6,632 nt of DNA from Bdellovibrionales bacterium (lineage in GTDB: Bacteria; Bdellovibrionota_G; JALEGL01; JAGRAY01). The stretch spans positions 1 to 6,632 of the forward strand of contig JAGRAY010000096.1 in NCBI GenBank assembly GCA_020434375.1. The letters run 5' to 3'. Positions 1 to 5,997 of this stretch are shown here, piece by piece. The notes beneath the pieces are model-generated. The model searched no databases. It saw nothing but the letters and a program-made list of their open reading frames with translations, and was not told the origin of the DNA. Position 1 is the stretch's first letter, and every line of letters starts with the position of its first letter. The position numbers and the translations under genes are program-made.

Positions 1-1
1 C

Positions 2-15
2 TGGTGTTGTTTTTA
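2..15 (+). repeat. Outer direct repeat, left copy (14 bp)
   Basis: The 14-mer tggtgttgttttta is repeated exactly, in the same orientation, at 3283-3296. The two copies lie outside the inverted repeats that enclose the KAP-NTPase operon. They could be target-site or attachment-site remnants, or parts of a dispersed repeat family. The window starts one base upstream, so the left copy may extend further than can be seen. The identity is plain; the role is inferred. Confidence 0.5.
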
Positions 16-72
16 TTTATTGGTGTAACTTGACCTCCGTCCCCAAACAAAACAACTTTCTTTCACTCCATA

Positions 73-106
73 ACACCAGTCGCTCAAAACAAACTGTTTT
101 TGGTTT
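73..106 (+). repeat. Composite inverted repeat, left arm
   Basis: Block one, 73-89 (acaccagtcgctcaaaa), is the exact reverse complement of 3122-3138. Block two, 94-106 (ctgtttttggttt), matches the reverse complement of 3106-3118 at 12 of 13 bases. The blocks are separated by 4 nt here and 3 nt in the right arm. This arm ends 9 bp beyond the stop codon of the 280-aa gene, so the pair encloses the operon closely. On the minus strand block two can also form a weak AT-rich hairpin, which might help end transcription. An 8-bp complement (ctggtgtt at 1-8 with aacaccag at 72-79) suggests the left end is itself palindromic. Confidence 0.75.
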
Positions 107-115
107 TTTAGTGAA

Positions 116-958
116 TTAGTGTTCTCTCGGTACTGTATCTGCCCAAGATTGCGGCATTAATTTCTTAGAAATCAACGATTTGATTAGCGTGTCTTCCAAA
201 GGTCTTATAGTAGTCAATTGTTCTCTCTTGGGTCCATCAAGCATCGTTTCAATTCGTGTCTTTGTGCTTTTCAAACTATCATCTAACACCCCTGAACATT
301 GATTAGTGATCTCTATTAATTTTTCAACTGGCATACAGATAAAAAGTCGGCTACGAGTTGCCTCGTCTGATGGATTAAGTATCGAATCATACGATTTCCA
401 CCACATCGATATCCACAAGGGTTTATCTACCAATCCGCGTTCAGCAGCACCTTGAATTTTTTCCACTTCAGGGCCTGATGGATTTCCAGACCACCGTCGA
501 GCTAACACATGAAAGGGATTTTCTTCGTATTCGTATATATTTTTACTACCCTCTAAATAGCGCTTATCGATTTCGCGAAAAACTTTTTCTACAAGACTTT
601 CATTAATCAGAGGTTCCTCTGTCGCATGTTCTTCTAAAAACCCCTGAAGGTCGGTGTAGACATCCACAAAGCCAGTCAGATATTCGACCACTCTAATTTT
701 ATCCAAGCTTGGTACATTTGTTGACTCTAGAATATCAACAAGCACCTGTTTAATGTTCTTTCCAAAATCGTTGTGGCTTGACGGGTTCCGACAAACGATA
801 TCAAGCAAATTGAACAGATGCATAACCATGGCTTCGCGCCAAGATGGTCGATCAGGACCACCTGTATCAACTTTAATAGCCTGATCGGCGCTTGGATCAA
901 GGACCAAACGACGAGAGATTTCCTCCACTACTTCCATTCGTACTTTTGTCTTAGTCAC
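116..958 (-). CDS. Uncharacterised 280-aa cytosolic protein, partner of the KAP NTPase
   Basis: I do not recognise a family. The product has no signal peptide or membrane segment, is rich in charged residues, and appears mostly helical with leucine/isoleucine-spaced stretches (about residues 40-135 and 205-270). A tryptophan- and glycine-containing section lies in the middle (RRWSGNPSGP at about 154-163, then WISMWW at 182-187). The start is GTG at 956-958, supported by a Shine-Dalgarno AGAGG six bases upstream; an internal ATG at codon 8 lacks this. The first eight bases overlap the end of the KAP-NTPase gene (GTGACTAA), so the two are very likely translated from one message by coupling. This tight linkage argues that the protein works with the NTPase, as a sensor, adaptor or effector, but the sequence does not show which. 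It is the last gene before the left inverted repeat. Confidence 0.85.
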   Translation of the reverse strand: MTKTKVRMEVVEEISRRLVLDPSADQAIKVDTGGPDRPSWREAMVMHLFNLLDIVCRNPSSHNDFGKNIKQVLVDILESTNVPSLDKIRVVEYLTGFVDVYTDLQGFLEEHATEEPLINESLVEKVFREIDKRYLEGSKNIYEYEENPFHVLARRWSGNPSGPEVEKIQGAAERGLVDKPLWISMWWKSYDSILNPSDEATRSRLFICMPVEKLIEITNQCSGVLDDSLKSTKTRIETMLDGPKREQLTTIRPLEDTLIKSLISKKLMPQSWADTVPREH

Positions 959-969
959 TTGTTGCCTCT
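951..969 (-). promoter_or_regulatory. RBS and overlapping stop/start deciding the GTG start of the 280-aa gene
   Basis: On the minus strand AGAGG (965-969) sits six bases before GTG (956-958). The start codon is part of GTGACTAA, whose TAA (951-953) ends the upstream NTPase gene in another frame. This 8-bp overlap with a good ribosome site fits translational coupling and equal dosage of the two proteins. Confidence 0.7.
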
Positions 970-2954
970 AGAAACCACGCATAAATGTCTAACTTATCCT
1001 GTTCCAATGTTTTTAAGTCCAGTTGTCCATTGTTGTGAAGGTCATATAAATCACTTCCGATTTCAAAATTGTCTTTAAATGTTCCCGAGAAAAGATTTAG
1101 ATAGAACTTCATCTTAGAAGGATCTGATGTTCTATTTTTGTAAAGATGGCGCTTGCTATAATTAAACCCGTGCTCAGAAAGAGCGTCATTAAGGTAAGAT
1201 GCAACCACTCTTATTAAGATCTCAGGTAAAGAATCAGACTGTTTTTCGGTATTTTGAGTCGAGATTTTAATATCTTCTCCGACAACGTCCCGAATCCATT
1301 CTCGCATGTTTTTTACTCTCGGACGTAGATCATACGTTAACTGAGCTTCGTTTAACAAAACCTCTCGATCATCGCTAATAATAAAGTGGTCTAATGTAGT
1401 TCTAAAAAACTCGATCAGATATGGGAATCGAATTCTTATAAATGACAATGCCAATAGATCACCTATGAAAACAATCTCCGTAATATTTTTCTGTGTAATT
1501 GAATAGTATAAATTCACAACTTGATGCATTTCATCGAAACATCGCAATATGACTCGAATAGGTTCACGAGTTAGAATGTGCACGACGGTTTCTATGTCAG
1601 TCTGCTTATGTATAACATTGTTATCGGGAGTTCTTAACGTTCCACTTACTAATATAGAGTCAAGTTTTACCCCATCTAAGTCCAAATTATTATTCTTAAC
1701 CAGCTCCTTGATTTTTGAAACTATGTACTTCTTTTTGGTAACTCTAGAGACCACGGGAAGATATAGAGCGTAGTTTACCGTTTTCGTACTTTTAAAAAAT
1801 TGTTCAATTAGAAAAGTTTTGGGGTCGTATCGTCGATAACATTTTATAGATTTGTCTAAGTCATCTTTAGAGGTCACCAGAATAAAGACTATTTTTACAG
1901 GCAACCCCGTACGTCCTTCAGCTCTTATCCGTTCGATTGCCTCAATGACACGATAGATTTCATCAAAGGGCGATCGCTCAATTTCATCAATGACAACCAC
2001 CCAGATCTTTTCTTTTATTTCTGGAATATGATTAAAAAGAGAAGCTGTCTGGGAAGGTACGCGCACTGGCTCAAAACCCAATTGATCGTCCCAACATTGA
2101 ACCTTAGTCGCAAAGATTCCGAGATTGATTCGAGTCAAGGCCGAACACATGACACTCCATGGATTCATTCCATGTTCTCGCAACACCACCGATAAAATAG
2201 GTACAATAGAAGCAATGGGGAAAAAGGCATACCTAGACTGCAGGGTTTCATTCCAACGTTCTGAGAAAAGCCTAGAAAAACCATTGGCTTCATTGGTTTC
2301 AGTCAGTGATATGTAGGTATACAACACACTTGCATCACTGTGTTCTTTTAATAGACTTTCAACTATCATTCGTGCAAAGGACGACTTACCTTCTCCCGCT
2401 ACACCATACAATGCATGGGCTGACACATATTCACGTGAGTTGAATATCTTCTTGGCTTCATATTTTGCGGCATCGGCGTAGCCAAAGGCATCTCTTTGAA
2501 GACCGACCGAATCAGGCGAAAATCTCATACAAGACAATTGATGTTTCGAGTTACGAGAGCATTTCCAAAGGAGGTATACGAAAACAATGATGCCGACTAT
2601 GCAAGCAAGTACTATGACGGATACGGCCTTTAAAAAAAAGAGATACCAACACATTACTCCAAAGAATATAAAGACACCCAGCTCTAACCATTGCACAAAG
2701 GACCAACTCAAGCGAACATCTTTGAAACGCGTTCGTCGATGCACATATGTTAAGACCAAAGAGATCGGTATTACAATTGCCGCGAGTAATTCGATCACAG
2801 CGATTGTTAATTGCTCATCATAAAATGAGAAACTCAACTGCGAGTAGGCCAAATTACTCAGTATGGGATCGAACAAAAGATGAAGACACAGATAGTAGGA
2901 AAATATTCCCATACCAACAACAAATAACAGTGCTGTGCATACCTTACGCATCAT
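951..2954 (-). CDS. Membrane-anchored KAP-family P-loop NTPase
   Basis: A 667-aa protein with four hydrophobic helices at the N-terminus (about residues 5-28, 49-71, 89-108, 110-130), followed by a cytoplasmic NTPase domain. Walker A is GVAGEGKS at 184-191. Walker B is VVVIDEIER at 319-327, with Asp323-Glu324 for Mg2+ binding and water activation. A strand and helix follow (KIVFILVTSKDDL, about 354-366), then an FLIEQFF...LYLP stretch (381-400), as in KAP NTPases where a loading strand precedes a 'yLeKi..lP' segment. The pairing of membrane helices with this P-loop domain is typical of the KAP family (Kidins220/ARMS and PifA), and PifA of the F plasmid excludes phage T7. The C-terminal 270 residues are helical and unassigned. 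The gene has its own promoter and overlaps its downstream partner by 8 bp. Family placement rests on motif layout; a STAND-like or other AAA-type ATPase is the alternative. A role in phage defence is inference. Confidence 0.85.
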   Translation of the reverse strand: MMRKVCTALLFVVGMGIFSYYLCLHLLFDPILSNLAYSQLSFSFYDEQLTIAVIELLAAIVIPISLVLTYVHRRTRFKDVRLSWSFVQWLELGVFIFFGVMCWYLFFLKAVSVIVLACIVGIIVFVYLLWKCSRNSKHQLSCMRFSPDSVGLQRDAFGYADAAKYEAKKIFNSREYVSAHALYGVAGEGKSSFARMIVESLLKEHSDASVLYTYISLTETNEANGFSRLFSERWNETLQSRYAFFPIASIVPILSVVLREHGMNPWSVMCSALTRINLGIFATKVQCWDDQLGFEPVRVPSQTASLFNHIPEIKEKIWVVVIDEIERSPFDEIYRVIEAIERIRAEGRTGLPVKIVFILVTSKDDLDKSIKCYRRYDPKTFLIEQFFKSTKTVNYALYLPVVSRVTKKKYIVSKIKELVKNNNLDLDGVKLDSILVSGTLRTPDNNVIHKQTDIETVVHILTREPIRVILRCFDEMHQVVNLYYSITQKNITEIVFIGDLLALSFIRIRFPYLIEFFRTTLDHFIISDDREVLLNEAQLTYDLRPRVKNMREWIRDVVGEDIKISTQNTEKQSDSLPEILIRVVASYLNDALSEHGFNYSKRHLYKNRTSDPSKMKFYLNLFSGTFKDNFEIGSDLYDLHNNGQLDLKTLEQDKLDIYAWFLEATSD

Positions 2955-2961
2955 GACCTTT
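2949..2961 (-). promoter_or_regulatory. RBS and double ATG at the KAP-NTPase start
   Basis: Two consecutive ATG codons occupy 2952-2954 and 2949-2951. The only Shine-Dalgarno-like run, AAAGG at 2957-2961, lies two bases from the first ATG but five from the second. The second ATG is therefore the likelier start, which would make the protein 666 residues long. Confidence 0.5.
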
Positions 2962-3007
2962 ACATTAGCTCAGCGCACCACTGCTTATTCTTGGACACGT
3001 ATTACTA

Positions 3008-3022
3008 AAGACAAACAGTCTT
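3008..3022 (-). other. Small leader hairpin of the KAP operon
   Basis: AAGAC (3018-3022 on the minus strand) pairs with GTCTT (3008-3012) around a 5-nt loop, right after the -10 box and so at the very 5' end of the predicted transcript. A 5-bp stem this size can occur by chance; it might stabilise the leader RNA. Confidence 0.25.
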
Positions 3023-3024
3023 CG

Positions 3025-3052
3025 ATTATACTATATAGATCCAATATCCCAA
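3025..3052 (-). promoter_or_regulatory. Sigma70-like promoter of the KAP-NTPase operon
   Basis: On the minus strand the -10 box is a perfect TATAAT (3025-3030) and the -35 box is TTGGGA (3047-3052, four of six consensus bases), with 16 bp between. The predicted leader is about 60-65 nt before the ATG pair. An 8-bp palindrome, ctatatag (3031-3038), fills part of the spacer and could be a repressor site, though AT-rich palindromes arise easily. The promoter lies inside the inverted repeats, so the cassette would carry its own expression signal. Confidence 0.5.
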
Positions 3053-3105
3053 TTGAATTTTCTATTTATATCTGTCCGCTATTTAAAATTTGAATGTCCC
3101 GTTGG

Positions 3106-3138
3106 AAACCATAAACAGCCTTTTTGAGCGACTGGTGT
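3106..3138 (-). repeat. Composite inverted repeat, right arm
   Basis: This is the partner of 73-106. Bases 3122-3138 (ttttgagcgactggtgt) are the exact complement of 73-89, and 3106-3118 matches 94-106 in reverse complement at 12 of 13 bases. In all, 29 of 30 aligned bases agree, leaving 3 nt unmatched here against 4 nt on the left. The arm lies about 55 bp upstream of the operon's -35 box. I found no clear target-site duplication directly outside the two arms. Confidence 0.75.
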
Positions 3139-3165
3139 CACGAATCGAAAGAAGGCTGTTCATGG
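3109..3165. repeat. Imperfect hairpin overlapping the right inverted repeat
   Basis: Bases 3109-3125 pair with 3149-3165 (ccataaacagcctt against aaggctgttcatgg, then three more T-A or T-G pairs), about 15 of 17 Watson-Crick pairs, with a 23-nt loop holding the gagcgactggtgt part of the inverted repeat. The arm at 3156-3165 (ctgttcatgg) is therefore a third copy of the inner block of the inverted repeats (ctgtttttgg at 94-103; ctgtttatgg on the minus strand at 3109-3118). A structured recombination or transposition end is possible. Confidence 0.55.
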
Positions 3166-3223
3166 CTCTTTCAGCACATAACATATAGAGGCATTCCACC
3201 ATCAATTAGAGAGAAAAACTGAA

Positions 3224-3274
3224 GTGCCAGGCTACTTTTGGTAACGTGGCGCAATGCCAAAAGTAGCCTGGCAC
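3224..3274. repeat. Long hairpin repeat, copy A (REP-like)
   Basis: Perfect 18-bp arms, gtgccaggctacttttgg at 3224-3241 and its complement at 3257-3274, enclose the 15-nt loop taacgtggcgcaatg. The same arms recur in copy B (4738-4792), whose loop is the reverse complement of this one with a single base change. The flanks (aaaactgaa before, ctttgc after) match copy B in the direct orientation. It resembles repetitive extragenic palindromes of the kind moved by Y1 (RAYT) transposases, but none is encoded here, so that link is only inferred. Confidence 0.85.
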
Positions 3275-3282
3275 CTTTGCCT

Positions 3283-3296
3283 TGGTGTTGTTTTTA
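3283..3296 (+). repeat. Outer direct repeat, right copy (14 bp)
   Basis: Exact match in the same orientation to 2-15. It begins nine bases after hairpin repeat copy A. Together the copies delimit about 3.3 kb containing the KAP operon, its inverted repeats and copy A. Confidence 0.5.
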
Positions 3297-3300
3297 AGTC

Positions 3301-3465
3301 AAATCCGGGGACATATATCCTATTCAAAAATCTACCAAACCGATTCCAAAAATAGGATAGCTGGTGGGATGGACCTATCCTTATTTCAGACGGCATCGTA
3401 AGGTGCCATCATTGTAATGTAAAACGAACAATTAAACTTACTAAAAGGAGCAGGTCCCCCGATTT
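3301..3465. repeat. Imperfect 12-bp inverted pair
   Basis: The segment aaatccggggac (3301-3312) and the reverse complement of gtcccccgattt (3454-3465) agree at 11 of 12 bases. They could be the ends of a roughly 165-bp degenerate element abutting the right direct repeat. No gene with a start codon lies between them. The G/C-rich ends stand out from the AT-rich surroundings. Confidence 0.35.
3316..3385. repeat. Three mutually complementary segments
   Basis: tatcctatt (3316-3324) is the exact complement of aataggata (3351-3359), and aataggatag (3351-3360) can also pair with ctatccttatt (3375-3385) with one bulged base. The middle segment can thus form either of two exclusive hairpins. No gene immediately follows on the plus strand, so a switch role is not supported by context; decayed tandem repeats would look the same. 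Confidence 0.4.
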
Positions 3466-3631
3466 CCATTACACCCACAACAAAATAGAATCTGGGACCG
3501 CAAGGCAGGAAGTATTACTTCAAAATTAGAAGCAAGTGTTGTGTCATCAATTTATTCTATTCTCGCGAATGTTTTCGTCGTCGCCTTAAATATGAATATC
3601 GATTGTCCGAGTCCATATTCGTCTAAATTCT

Positions 3632-4624
3632 TTATTCACAAGACTTCTCTAAAAAATATTGAATACCTGTGCTGTGATTGATACCTATGGCCGCAATTGC
3701 TGGACCTTCAGGTTGCCGTAACATGGAGTTCACCATGTACTCATCTCGTTCTCGGCGCACTTCAACAAACGATATTAACGTTTCTAACGTTTTCACCATA
3801 AAATTTCTGTAGAGGGTTTGAGATTCATTTTTAAAACTTTTGGATTTCTTCAGTTCCTCCAAAAACGACTGAGCTGAACGGACACTATCTTGAAATGCAG
3901 AATACTCCCCGTAATATAGACTACTAAGATAACCATTTAAAGTGTAAAGCCAATTCAATAATTCGTTTTTTTTTCCCAGGAGAACTTGTTTAGAATTCAG
4001 AAAACTGCTCAAGTTTTGATAAGCATTTAAGTATTCATTTTGTTTTTGAATAAGTTCTTCTGATTCAAGACCAATTAACTGGATCTCATGATCAGGGTGC
4101 TGATATTGAAAAAAGTAATCTTTCCCAAAACTTAGCAATAAAATATCTTGAACGATTTCAATACTTAGCCCGACCTTTTGTAGTTGACTTTCCAAAGTAG
4201 ATCTTTGTTTTTTCAGCCACTTTTGTCGTTCAACAATAACCTCAGGGTTAGCTTCAACAAATAAATAAGTTATTTGTTCGGTCAAAACTAGGGTCTCGTA
4301 ATGCCGGTAATCTTCTTTAATTATGGCAAGTAGGTCGCTTTGCTCTTCAAGTAGTGATTGGAAATATTTGTGCAAATTTTCAATATCAGTACTTTTCAAT
4401 TCTATCCTCACGATTTCAGGAAATAGCGTATCTAAAAGATATCCCCGTAAATCGGTTTCTAAGTGCATTGCAAAGTTTAAGTAAATACTCCTCTTGTCGT
4501 TAAAAAATATTCTGAACCTTTGGTTACTATTATCTACCTGGATCTGACATTCTTGACCTTTGGCGTTGAACCAGCTAAAAAAACACAATAAAATTAGCAC
4601 ATTGATGACAAATTTTTTTTTCAT
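3632..4624 (-). CDS. Secreted 330-aa protein, possibly TraB/GumN-like
   Basis: A charged MKKK start and a hydrophobic stretch (residues 5-18) followed by FNAKG form a Sec signal peptide, probably cut near residue 21-23; there is no lipobox. The mature part is largely helical and charged. Weak resemblance to the TraB/GumN (ChaN-like) fold comes from YLFVEANPE (120-128), IQLIGLESEE (181-190) and the C-terminal RERDEYM (291-297) followed by AAIGINHSTGIQYFL (311-325), which recalls the family's closing G-x-H-x-x-G-I strand and helix. The family's N-terminal GxxH motif is not visible, so this may be a divergent or inactive relative, or unrelated. The start follows GGGGG four bases upstream rather than a standard GGAGG. 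A TACAAT -10-like box (4664-4669) lacks a convincing -35. The gene stands alone between two hairpin repeats. Confidence 0.7.
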   Translation of the reverse strand: MKKKFVINVLILLCFFSWFNAKGQECQIQVDNSNQRFRIFFNDKRSIYLNFAMHLETDLRGYLLDTLFPEIVRIELKSTDIENLHKYFQSLLEEQSDLLAIIKEDYRHYETLVLTEQITYLFVEANPEVIVERQKWLKKQRSTLESQLQKVGLSIEIVQDILLLSFGKDYFFQYQHPDHEIQLIGLESEELIQKQNEYLNAYQNLSSFLNSKQVLLGKKNELLNWLYTLNGYLSSLYYGEYSAFQDSVRSAQSFLEELKKSKSFKNESQTLYRNFMVKTLETLISFVEVRRERDEYMVNSMLRQPEGPAIAAIGINHSTGIQYFLEKSCE

Positions 4625-4737
4625 TATTCCCCCGAAAGTAAAAACATCTTTCTTTTAACACATATTGTAGTCTTCTGGCAATGCTATAGACGAAGCCGCT
4701 AAGAGGGAAAGCTATTGTACGGTGGCGACTAAAATTG

Positions 4738-4792
4738 AGGTGCCAGGCTACTTTTGGCATTGCACCACGTTACCAAAAGTAGCCTGGCACCT
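4738..4792. repeat. Long hairpin repeat, copy B (REP-like, possible terminator)
   Basis: Perfect 20-bp arms at 4738-4757 and 4773-4792 enclose the 15-nt loop cattgcaccacgtta. It begins 14 bases past the stop codon of the phosphodiesterase-like gene. On the minus strand a short caatttt follows the stem, so it may act as an imperfect terminator or protect the 3' end of the operon message; the U-run is weak. Its loop is inverted relative to copy A while the outer flanks are not. Confidence 0.85.
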
Positions 4793-4806
4793 TTGCGAGC
4801 AAGTGC

Positions 4807-5997
4807 TTAGGGTTTAAAAAAACCTTTTTGAACCTGCCCCTCATTCGATTTTGAAGGAGCAATGCCTAAAATTTTTGCTGCTGTTGGTGCTACATCAACA
4901 AGCTGCATCTTTGGCACTTCGACATGCTGTTTAATTCCATGCCCAAACACGGCAAAAAAACCTTCCATCGTTGGATCGTCGGGACGGTATCCATAGGTAC
5001 CATTGGGTAGACGATTTTCATCCATCTCTCCCCTTAGAAATACCTTTGGTGACTCAAGAAGGCCCACAACATCACCCATTCGCGGGTGATACTTCCCAAA
5101 TTCCTTTGGGAATCGTCGGGGAAGATATGTTTTCAAACCTTCAATCCGGTCGAGAGACTTAGCTACCAAAGAAGCGTTTTTCGTATCCCAAAGGTATAAA
5201 AAAATCATGGGGCCATTCACCACAGGCACACCGCTAATCCAATAGCGCTGGAACAAACTATCTACAACTACGCCTTCTTTGACTCTTGAAACTCCTTGTC
5301 CTGAAGTAATTAGAATAGCGTATGGTCCAAAGTCCGAAATTTTTTTGATTTGCTTTTCAAAGTGCTCAAAAAGCCGATCTAATTTTCTCAAAGCTTGCCG
5401 AGTTTTACCATTTAAAGGGCCAAACTCTCTGCCCTCTTCACCAATGCCCGGCAACGAAGCCATGATTAATCTTGGTCGCTTGTCACTTGGAAGCTTCGAC
5501 CACTCAACAAGCTTTTCAAAGCCATCTTTATTGGTGATTCTATTCCTGGATGCCACTGAATGAAAAGTGGCCTCGATCCCTTTCCACGGACGAAAACTCA
5601 TCGGCCATTGATAGACACCTGTTCTTACATTTTGTCTTTCAGCAGTCACCCAAAGAGGTTCACACTCGAGCCAACTTGTAACATCGGAGGCTTCAAATTC
5701 CCCCATCGTTTTATCAATGAAATGATCTGAAACAATGCCATGCTGCCAAGGCTGGCAGCCAGTAGCTAAAGACGTTTGGCTTGGAAATGGCAGCGATGGA
5801 AAGACTGGCAAAAATTGACCCGCGCGTGCGCCTTCCGTTCGAACCTTAGATAGATAGGGATAATCTTGACTTGGAAAATAAATATTTGAAAGACCACGCA
5901 CATGAAACACAAACAATGTTGTCGGTAATTCAGCTTTTAATAAAGAACCCCACAAAAGAAAGAAGCTTATCATTGCTTTTAATAAATACTTTTTCAT
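4807..5997 (-). CDS. Secreted nucleotide pyrophosphatase/phosphodiesterase-fold protein, predicted catalytically dead
   Basis: A 396-aa protein with a clear Sec signal peptide (MKKYLLKA, hydrophobic core to about 20, cut after LKA at 22). It follows the type I phosphodiesterase/NPP family (alkaline phosphatase superfamily) from end to end: VFPSLPFPSQTSLATG (65-80) and HGIVSDHF (86-93) near the nucleophile; PRLIMASLPGIGEEGREFGP (175-194); AILITSGQGV (227-236); HPRMGDVVGL (304-313); GTYGYRPDDPTMEGFFAVFG (333-352); and VDVAPTAAKILGI (367-379). Against the family pattern the first metal Asp (iDG) is Arg34, the nucleophile Thr (PSlTfP) is Pro70, the PDxxGH Asp and His are Gly186 and Arg190, the SDHG pair is Gly233-Gln234, and the THGY His is Tyr335. 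No frameshift or internal stop is present, so this is a maintained non-catalytic protein rather than a pseudogene. It overlaps the CvpA gene by 4 bp with a strong RBS, so they share an operon. A periplasmic binding or scaffolding role is inference. Confidence 0.85.
   Translation of the reverse strand: MKKYLLKAMISFFLLWGSLLKAELPTTLFVFHVRGLSNIYFPSQDYPYLSKVRTEGARAGQFLPVFPSLPFPSQTSLATGCQPWQHGIVSDHFIDKTMGEFEASDVTSWLECEPLWVTAERQNVRTGVYQWPMSFRPWKGIEATFHSVASRNRITNKDGFEKLVEWSKLPSDKRPRLIMASLPGIGEEGREFGPLNGKTRQALRKLDRLFEHFEKQIKKISDFGPYAILITSGQGVSRVKEGVVVDSLFQRYWISGVPVVNGPMIFLYLWDTKNASLVAKSLDRIEGLKTYLPRRFPKEFGKYHPRMGDVVGLLESPKVFLRGEMDENRLPNGTYGYRPDDPTMEGFFAVFGHGIKQHVEVPKMQLVDVAPTAAKILGIAPSKSNEGQVQKGFFKP

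Larger units (their letters stand above)
2955..3631. other. Gene-poor intergenic stretch with promoter and stacked repeats
   Basis: No convincing gene is seen on either strand across 677 bases. From left to right the stretch holds the leader and promoter of the KAP operon, the right inverted repeat with an overlapping hairpin, a long hairpin repeat, the right copy of the 14-bp direct repeat, an imperfect inverted pair at 3301-3465, and mutually complementary segments at 3316-3385. In 3466-3631 I see nothing beyond AT-rich DNA downstream of the TraB-like gene. The stretch looks like an accumulation site for small repeated elements. Confidence 0.7.

Noticed and set aside
818..1078. Plus-strand frame of 86 codons across the junction of the two KAP-operon genes
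   Set aside because: It lies antisense to two well-supported coding regions and has no domain or clear ribosome site.
68..3143. Target-site duplication next to the inverted repeats
   Set aside because: The bases just outside the arms (ccata on the left, cacga on the right) do not match.
3109..3165. Integron attC site
   Set aside because: The ends do not fit the RYYYAAC/GTTRRRY core pattern (the right arm reads gttcatg) and no integrase is present.
3356..3529. Plus-strand open frame of 57 codons containing a CHHC-like motif (RCHHCNVKR)
   Set aside because: It has no ATG, GTG or TTG start with a ribosome site, begins right after a stop codon inside a hairpin region, and matches nothing I recognise. 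It may be a gene remnant but cannot be supported.
3632..4624. Lipoprotein lipobox at LILLC in the signal peptide
   Set aside because: The residue before Cys is Leu, not Gly/Ala/Ser, and the Cys lies in the middle of the hydrophobic core.
4575..4760. Minus-strand frame of 61 codons upstream of the secreted TraB-like gene
   Set aside because: It starts inside the hairpin repeat, overlaps the signal peptide region in another frame and has no recognisable content.
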